Part shown: piece by piece, positions 58,912 to 64,000 of the stretch
How the letters are laid out: each line of letters begins with the position of its first letter
Position numbering within the stretch: position 1 is the stretch's first letter
Origin: Pseudomonas nicosulfuronedens
GTDB lineage: Bacteria > Pseudomonadota > Gammaproteobacteria > Pseudomonadales > Pseudomonadaceae
Assembly: GCF_005877905.1 (NCBI RefSeq)
Contig: NZ_SWDV01000004.1
Span: 1 to 64,000, forward strand
DNA: 64,000 nucleotides
Reading direction: 5' to 3'
Position numbers and translations under genes: made by a program
Notes under the pieces: model-generated
What the model was told of the DNA's origin: nothing
Databases searched by the model: none
Seen by the model: the letters and a program-made list of their open reading frames with translations, nothing else

Positions 58912-59478
58912 ATGCTGCCCGTGATTGCCGAACTGCTGTTGACCCTGGCCTGCACCGTCGCCGCCTGGCTTGCCCTGCGAGAGCAAATGGGCTGGCGGGC
59001 GCTGGGTTTCCTGTCCATGGCCATCGCGGCGCTTCTCGGTGCGCTGGAGTACGGCGGCATTGCGTTGTTGGCCGAGCCGCATCATCTGGCGAGTGTGGTG
59101 TCCGGTGCTGCCGGGCTACCGCTGATTGCGCTCGGTCGGCTGTCCGGCGCACCCGTGCAGCGTGCAGTTGTGCTATTGGCGTGCATGGCGCTGGTGATGA
59201 TGCCTTCCCAGGTCACACTGCTGACCAACCTCGTTGCGCTGCTGGTGATCGCCTGGCCAGGACGTTCGCGGCGCTATGTGCTGGCCCTGCTGGGTGCGCT
59301 GCTGTTCATCGGCAGTGGTTTGCTGATCGGCACCCAGGGTGAGCTGGCTGGCATGGCGCGTCGCGAACTGTTCCATCTGGGCCTGATGGCGGCCATCGTC
59401 GCCTGGGCGTTTGCACGGCTGGGCAGCGGGTTGCCCCGGTTGCAACGGGCGCTGGCGGCGCGGCACAAGTCGCCTTGA
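58912..59478 (+). CDS. Polytopic membrane protein of unknown function
   Basis: The 188-residue protein has about six hydrophobic segments spread over its length and a basic C-terminus (LQRALAARHKSP). AAGGA precedes the ATG (MLPVIAELLLTLAC). It lies 54 bases ahead of ung, possibly cotranscribed. I recognise no family motif. In PAO1 a hypothetical membrane protein occupies the equivalent position, as I recall. Confidence 0.72.
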   Translation: MLPVIAELLLTLACTVAAWLALREQMGWRALGFLSMAIAALLGALEYGGIALLAEPHHLASVVSGAAGLPLIALGRLSGAPVQRAVVLLACMALVMMPSQVTLLTNLVALLVIAWPGRSRRYVLALLGALLFIGSGLLIGTQGELAGMARRELFHLGLMAAIVAWAFARLGSGLPRLQRALAARHKSP

Positions 59479-59532
59479 CTTGGCCGGGGCGCTTGCTTAG
59501 CGTGCCGGTTCGTTTCACCAGGCAGACGCACC

Positions 59533-60225
59533 ATGACCAACGAAGATCGGATCAAGCTGGAACCCAGCTGGAAAGAAGCCCTCCACGAGGAATTCGAGAA
59601 GCCCTACATGAAGCAGCTGGGCGAGTTCCTGCGCGCGGAGAAGGCGGCCGGCAAGGTGATCTTCCCGCCCGGTCCGCTGATCTTCAATGCGCTGAACACC
59701 ACGCCGCTGGAGCGCATCAAAGTGGTGATCATTGGCCAGGACCCGTACCACGGCCCAGGCCAGGCCCACGGCCTGTGTTTCTCGGTGCAGCCGGGCGTGC
59801 CGACGCCGCCGTCGTTGCAGAACATCTATAAAGAGCTGCAACGCGACCTCAACCTGCCGATTCCCAACCACGGCTACCTGCAGCACTGGGCAGAGCAGGG
59901 CGTGCTGCTGCTCAACACCTCGCTCACCGTCGAGCAGGCCCGCGCCGGCTCCCACGCCCAGGCGGGCTGGGGCCCGTTCACCGACAAGGTGATCGAAGTG
60001 GTCAGCCAGCGCTGCGAGAACCTGGTGTTCCTGCTCTGGGGCTCCCACGCGCAGAGCAAGCAGAAGCTGATCGACGCGCAGAAGCACCTGGTGCTCAAGT
60101 CCGCGCACCCGTCACCGCTGTCGGCCTACCGCGGCTTCCTCGGCAACGGCCATTTCAGCCGTACCAACAAGTTCCTGGAGCAGCACGGGCTTACGCCTAT
60201 TGACTGGTCGTTGCCTCCGGTATGA
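59533..60225 (+). CDS. ung: Uracil-DNA glycosylase
   Basis: The 230-residue family-1 enzyme removes uracil from DNA in base excision repair. The water-activating loop [14 protein letters not shown] contains the catalytic aspartate (D70), and the C-terminal loop [13 protein letters not shown] supplies the catalytic histidine and the minor-groove insertion residues. [16 protein letters not shown] and [10 protein letters not shown] are further family blocks. The length is typical. The stop overlaps the following start in ATGA. Confidence 0.95.
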   Translation: MTNEDRIKLEPSWKEALHEEFEKPYMKQLGEFLRAEKAAGKVIFPPGPLIFNALNTTPLERIKVVIIGQDPYHGPGQAHGLCFSVQPGVPTPPSLQNIYKELQRDLNLPIPNHGYLQHWAEQGVLLLNTSLTVEQARAGSHAQAGWGPFTDKVIEVVSQRCENLVFLLWGSHAQSKQKLIDAQKHLVLKSAHPSPLSAYRGFLGNGHFSRTNKFLEQHGLTPIDWSLPPV

Positions 60226-60587
60226 CCCGGTGCGCAGGGCTGGCGCTCCTGCCGGGTCTGCTGCTCGGCGGGAACTGCCTCGCTACCAGCCTCGATGCCT
60301 GGCACTCTACTGAGTCGGTTCAGGGGCTGTACGAGATCGACCAGGCGGCCCGCGCCTTCGTGGCTGCCGAGAATGCTCGCGACAACGGCGAACGGGTTGT
60401 CGCCGAGCCTAATCTGAAGACCCTTGTTGCGCGGTGCTCCGTTCCATTGAGCACTCGCTGGGGCGAGGTACGCCTGTTCGCGCCGGATGGCCGCGAGCTC
60501 ACCCGCAAGGTCGTCGAAGTGGTTTGCAGCAAGCCGGTCAGCGGCGAGCGCTGGACCATTCCGCTACGCGTTTCTCCGGCTTCCTGA
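60222..60587 (+). CDS. Small exported protein of unknown function coupled to ung
   Basis: The 121-residue protein has a hydrophobic N-terminal export signal ([21 protein letters not shown]). The small mature domain has two cysteines (VARCSVPLS and VEVVCSKPV) that could form a disulfide. Its ATG overlaps the ung stop by 4 bases, so it is cotranscribed and probably translationally coupled. No function or family motif is recognised. Confidence 0.72.
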   Translation: MTRCAGLALLPGLLLGGNCLATSLDAWHSTESVQGLYEIDQAARAFVAAENARDNGERVVAEPNLKTLVARCSVPLSTRWGEVRLFAPDGRELTRKVVEVVCSKPVSGERWTIPLRVSPAS

Positions 60588-60604
60588 CTCGCCCCACTCG
60601 TCCA

Positions 60605-60633
60605 AAAAAGAGGCCCGCACAAAGGCGGGCCTT
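60605..60633 (-). terminator. Intrinsic terminator of the tct operon
   Basis: The stem AGGCCCGC / GCGGGCCT with a six-base loop is followed, on the minus strand, by CTTTTTTGG. It lies about 45 bases past the tctA stop and also just after the convergent small exported gene. Confidence 0.85.
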
Positions 60634-60677
60634 GAAAGTCGCCGCGTGTCTCTCGGCGCGGCGAGCGTGGTTACCTT

Positions 60678-62198
60678 TTACGCAGCGTCAGCCAGCGTCT
60701 CACGGGAGCGGCGAGCGCGCTTGCGCCAGGCGCGGTACAGCGGCAGGCCGAGCATCAGCGCGACCAGCGCCCAGGTGCCGATGGCGATGGGGCTGGACCA
60801 GAGGATGCCCAGCTCGCCATTGGAGATGGACAGCGCGCGGCGCAGGTTCTGCTCCATCAGCCCGCCGAGGATGAAGCCCAGCAGCAGCGGCGAAAGCGGG
60901 AAGTCCAGCTTGCGCAGGATGTAGCCGAGGATGCCGATGGCGACCATCAGGAACAGGTCGAAGGTGGTGGCGTGCACGGCGTACACGCCGATGGCGGTGA
61001 TGATCGCGATGCCCGGCACCAGTGCCCAGTTCGGCACCGAGAGGATGCGGGTGAACACCCGGACCATCGGCACGTTGAGGATGATCAGCATGACGTTGGC
61101 GATGAACAGCGAGGCGATCAGGCCCCAGACGATGTTCGGCTGTTCCTGGAACAGCAGCGGGCCGGGGGTGATGTTGTACAGGCTGAGCGCGCCGATCATC
61201 ACCGCGGTAGTGCCCGAGCCGGGGACGCCGAGGGTCAGCATCGGCACCAGTGCGCCACAGGCAGAGGCGCCGATGGCGGTTTCCGGGGCGGCCAGGCCAC
61301 GCAGGTCGCCCTTGCCGAACTTGCCCGACTCGCCGGCCATCTTCTTCTCGGTCATGTAGGCCACGGCGCTGGCCAGGGTCGCACCGGCGCCGGGCAGTAC
61401 GCCCATGATGAAGCCGAGCAGGCCGCAGCGCAGGTTCACCACCGCCACTGAGGCGGCTTCCTTGGCGTTGAACAGCATGCGTCCGCTGGCCTCGACCATC
61501 TTGTGGCCGTGGTGGGTCTTCTCCAGCAGCAGGAGTATTTCGCTGACCGAGAACAGGCCAAGTACCAGCACCACGAACTGGATGCCGTCGGAGACGTGGA
61601 TGTTGTCGAAGGTGAAGCGGTACACGCCGCTGTTGGCGTCGATCCCGACGCTGGAGAGGAATAGCCCCAGCAGCGCCGCCAGCAGCGTCTTCAGCGGTCG
61701 GTCGCCGGCCAGGCCGCCCAGGGCGACGATGGCGAAGACCATCAGCACGAAGTATTCCGCCGGGCCGAAGGCGATCGCCCATTTCGCCAGCAGCGGGGCG
61801 AACAGCACCATGCCGCAGGTGGCGATGAAGGCGCCGATGAACGAGCTCCAGGCCGACAGCGACAGGGCCACGCCGGCCAGGCCGTTGCGGGCCATGGGGT
61901 AGCCGTCGAGGGTGGTCATCACGGTGGAGGCTTCGCCGGGAATGTTCAGCAGGATCGAGGAAATCCGGCCGCCGTACTCGCAGCCCAGGTACACGGCGGC
62001 CAGCAGGATCAGCGCCGACTCCGGCGGCAGGCCGAGGGCGAAGGCGACCGGGATCAGCAGGGCCACGCCGTTGATCGGGCCCAGACCCGGCAGCAGGCCG
62101 ACGACCGTGCCGATCAAGGTGCCGATCAGTGCGGTGATCAGGTTGTACGGGGTCAGGGCGACGCCGAAGCCTTGCCCGAGGTAGCTCAATGTTTCCAT
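60678..62198 (-). CDS. tctA: Tripartite tricarboxylate transporter, large membrane subunit TctA
   Basis: The 506-residue protein has about 11-12 membrane segments and the family's conserved blocks GLLPGLGPINGVALLIP near the N-terminus, CEYGGRISSILLNIPGEAS, and PGAGATLASAVAYMTEK and LTLGVPGSGTTAVMIGAL in the second half. TctA forms the transport path for citrate or related carboxylates, driven by ion gradients. The gene follows tctB after 10 bases. The length is normal for the family. Confidence 0.94.
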   Translation of the reverse strand: METLSYLGQGFGVALTPYNLITALIGTLIGTVVGLLPGLGPINGVALLIPVAFALGLPPESALILLAAVYLGCEYGGRISSILLNIPGEASTVMTTLDGYPMARNGLAGVALSLSAWSSFIGAFIATCGMVLFAPLLAKWAIAFGPAEYFVLMVFAIVALGGLAGDRPLKTLLAALLGLFLSSVGIDANSGVYRFTFDNIHVSDGIQFVVLVLGLFSVSEILLLLEKTHHGHKMVEASGRMLFNAKEAASVAVVNLRCGLLGFIMGVLPGAGATLASAVAYMTEKKMAGESGKFGKGDLRGLAAPETAIGASACGALVPMLTLGVPGSGTTAVMIGALSLYNITPGPLLFQEQPNIVWGLIASLFIANVMLIILNVPMVRVFTRILSVPNWALVPGIAIITAIGVYAVHATTFDLFLMVAIGILGYILRKLDFPLSPLLLGFILGGLMEQNLRRALSISNGELGILWSSPIAIGTWALVALMLGLPLYRAWRKRARRSRETLADAA

Positions 62199-62208
62199 GA
62201 CGGTTTCC

Positions 62209-62676
62209 TCAGAGCAGAGGGTCGAGGATGCCCAGCGGCAGCGGGACGTCCAGGGTGCGGTCGAACAGCACGTAGAGGCCGATGGCGAGCAGCGTGGCGG
62301 TGATGACGCTGGCCACCGGACGACCGCCGTAGATCAGCGCGATGAAGGTGCCGACCAGGGCGCTGGCGGGGATGAAGCCCAGCGGCTCGAACAGGCCGGC
62401 ATAGACCGCCAGCAGGACGACGCAGAGCACCACCTTGCCCAGCAGTGCGCCCTCCAGCGCGGGCTCGTCGTCCTCGCGCTTGATTGGCGTGGGCCGCACG
62501 ATCAGCCAGGCCAGGCCGGCGGTCATCAGGCCCAGGCAGAGCAGCGGATAGGCGCGCGGGCCGACCGGTTCGTAGGAAAAGGGCGCCTGGAGTTGCCAGG
62601 CGATCAGGGCGAAGGCGACGCAGGCGAGCAGCCAGGCGCCGGCGAACAGCCGCTGGAAGAGGCTGGTACGGGACAT
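62209..62676 (-). CDS. tctB: Tripartite tricarboxylate transporter, small membrane subunit TctB
   Basis: The 155-residue protein has four hydrophobic segments (about 9-26, 39-55, 83-105, 115-140), the standard TctB layout. It has low sequence conservation but is identified by size, topology and place between tctC and tctA. It pairs with TctA in the inner membrane. Confidence 0.9.
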   Translation of the reverse strand: MSRTSLFQRLFAGAWLLACVAFALIAWQLQAPFSYEPVGPRAYPLLCLGLMTAGLAWLIVRPTPIKREDDEPALEGALLGKVVLCVVLLAVYAGLFEPLGFIPASALVGTFIALIYGGRPVASVITATLLAIGLYVLFDRTLDVPLPLGILDPLL

Positions 62677-62725
62677 GGGGAGTCTCCTTGCGCCGCCTTC
62701 GCTGAAGGCGGCGCCGCACGGGGCG

Positions 62726-63703
62726 TTACTGGATGAGGCCGAACTCGCGGGCCAGCTGCTTGTACTGGGCGACCTGCTGCTTCACGTAGGCGTCCAGCTC
62801 CGGACCGGTCATGGCGAAGGGGAACAGCTCGCGCTGGTCACGCAGCCTGGCGAAGTCCTCCGAGGCCAGCAGCTTGTCGAAGGAGGCCTTCCAGAACTGG
62901 TAGTCCTCGTCGCTCACCTTCGGCCCGACGTAGAAGCCGCGCACCACCGGCCAGACAATGTCGAAGCCCTGCTCCTTGGCGGTAGGGATATCGGCCATGC
63001 CTTCATCCTTCAGGCGCTCCTCGGAGAACACCGCGAGGATGCGCATCTTGCCGGCGCGGATGTGCGGCATGGAGTCGGAGATGTCCGTGCTGCCCACCTG
63101 GATGTGCCCGCCGAGCAGCGCCGTGGCGATCTCGCCGCCGCCTTCGAGGGCGACGTAACGCAGCTGCTTCGGATCGATGCCGGCGGCTTTGGCGATCAGC
63201 GCGGTCTGCATCCAGTCCTGGCTGCCGACGGTGCCGCCGGAGCCGATCACTACCTTGCCCGGATCGGCCTTGAGCGCGGCCACCAGGTCGCCGAGGTTCT
63301 GGTACGGCGAGTCGCTGGGCACGGCGATGGCGCCGTAGCTGGTGCCGACGGCGGCCAGCCACTTCACGGCGTTCTCGTCGAAACGGCCGAATTTGCCCTG
63401 GGCCAGGTTCAGCAGCGAGCCGCTGGAGAAGGCGGTGATGGTGTTGCCGTCGGCCGGTCGCTGGGCGACTACTGCGTTGTAGGCCACGGCACCGACGCCG
63501 CCGGGCATGTAGGTGACGCGCATCGGCTTGGTCAGCAGCTTCTCGTCCACCAGGGCGCTCTGCGCCAGCTTGCAGGTGAGGTCGAAGCCGCCGCCGGGAG
63601 AAGCCGGGGCAATGCATTCCGGGCGCTTGGGCTCGGCCATCAGTTGGCTGGCGGCGAGCAGCGTGGCGCCGGCCAGGGTCAAGTTGCGCAGGACGGTGGA
63701 CAT
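62726..63703 (-). CDS. tctC: Periplasmic tricarboxylate-binding protein TctC
   Basis: The 325-residue protein has a signal peptide (MSTVLRNLTLAGATLLAASQLMA). The Bug/TctC binding-protein fold is marked by ECIAPASPGGGFDLTCK at the mature N-terminus, YMPGGVGAVAYN and IGSGGTVGSQDW. It delivers citrate or a related tricarboxylate to TctAB. AGAGAGGAA lies just ahead of the start at 63703; a longer upstream frame would overlap the porin gene. Transcription probably begins with the porin gene. Confidence 0.92.
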   Translation of the reverse strand: MSTVLRNLTLAGATLLAASQLMAEPKRPECIAPASPGGGFDLTCKLAQSALVDEKLLTKPMRVTYMPGGVGAVAYNAVVAQRPADGNTITAFSSGSLLNLAQGKFGRFDENAVKWLAAVGTSYGAIAVPSDSPYQNLGDLVAALKADPGKVVIGSGGTVGSQDWMQTALIAKAAGIDPKQLRYVALEGGGEIATALLGGHIQVGSTDISDSMPHIRAGKMRILAVFSEERLKDEGMADIPTAKEQGFDIVWPVVRGFYVGPKVSDEDYQFWKASFDKLLASEDFARLRDQRELFPFAMTGPELDAYVKQQVAQYKQLAREFGLIQ

Positions 63704-63732
63704 GGTGCGATTCCTCTCTTGTTGTTGTCGGT

Positions 63733-64000
63733 TTACCAGATCGCCAGCGAGTAGCTGAGGTAGATGCGCGTCTCGTCGGCATCGCGCGCGAAACTGGAGC
63801 GGTAAGTGGCGTTGCGCACGCGCACTGCCACGTCCTTGAGCGGACCGCTCTGGATCACGTACTTGATGTCGGTGTTGCGCTCCCATTCCTTGCCGTGACC
63901 GTCCATGCCGTTGATTTTGGCATTATCGCCACTGATGTAGCGATTCATCAGGGTCAGGCCGGGGAGGCCGAGGCCGGCGAAGTCATAGTCGTGGCGCACC
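63733..64000 (-). CDS. opdH: OprD-family porin (OpdH-like), C-terminal part only
   Basis: Only the last 88-89 residues lie in the window; the gene continues beyond position 64000. The end ADETRIYLSYSLAIW is the typical OprD-family terminus with the aromatic last residue required for outer-membrane insertion, and preceding strands such as IKYVIQSGPLKDVAVRVRN fit the beta barrel. Its place 29 bases ahead of tctC matches PAO1 opdH, a tricarboxylate-responsive porin. The name rests on context; the identity of the specific OprD paralogue is not proven. Confidence 0.85.
   Translation of the reverse strand, partial: VRHDYDFAGLGLPGLTLMNRYISGDNAKINGMDGHGKEWERNTDIKYVIQSGPLKDVAVRVRNATYRSSFARDADETRIYLSYSLAIW

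Overview
The window is high-GC DNA whose gene content and codon use point to a Pseudomonas of the P. aeruginosa / P. nitroreducens / P. citronellolis type; the species cannot be fixed from the sequence alone. From memory, the gene order from phaG through rsuA, sdsB1-sdsA1, the acyl-CoA genes, ung and tctABC-opdH follows the PAO1 stretch around PA0730-PA0755. Against that backbone three blocks look like additions: AT-richer DNA left of a tRNA-Gly gene, a guanidine-utilisation operon, and a very large Lap-type adhesin locus.

Layout. 1-640: AT-rich small ORF and tRNA-Gly(CCC), probably the edge of an integrated element. 0.6-11 kb: PhaG-like acyltransferase, a periplasmic binding protein paired with a membrane HD-GYP c-di-GMP phosphodiesterase, two L,D-transpeptidases, rsuA with a small Cys-rich protein, and a DUF2157/DUF4824 membrane pair. 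11-22 kb (minus strand): guanidine-I riboswitch, ABC transporter, two carboxyguanidine deiminase-type subunits, a biotin-dependent guanidine (urea) carboxylase and allophanate hydrolase. The riboswitch makes guanidine, not urea, the likely substrate. 22-26 kb: small membrane protein and lipoprotein, then the divergent sdsB1/sdsA1 alkylsulfatase pair.

25.7-50 kb: a complete biofilm-adhesin module. LapG (periplasmic protease) and LapD (c-di-GMP receptor with degenerate GGDEF and EAL domains) are followed by a small conserved partner protein and a 5108-residue LapA-type adhesin on the minus strand. Divergent from the adhesin are LapE, LapB and LapC, the type I secretion system. The adhesin carries an N-terminal retention region with a TAAG LapG site, about 38 Ig/cadherin-like repeats, two PA14-like domains, a vWA domain and C-terminal RTX repeats. 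When c-di-GMP is high LapD should hold LapG and the adhesin stays on the surface; when it falls LapG should cut it free. Adhesin plus secretion genes are bracketed by two oppositely oriented copies of a ~340-bp non-coding repeat.

50.5-64 kb: an NAD(P)-binding oxidoreductase, a K+-channel-like protein, a four-gene acyl-CoA cassette resembling distal valine catabolism, an AraC regulator, an orphan amino-acid-type binding protein, ung, and the tripartite tricarboxylate transporter tctCBA with the C-terminal end of an OprD-family porin at the window edge. Intergenic spaces are rich in Pseudomonas palindromic (REP-like) repeats; two classes of these have also entered the coding sequence of the guanidine carboxylase without breaking its frame.
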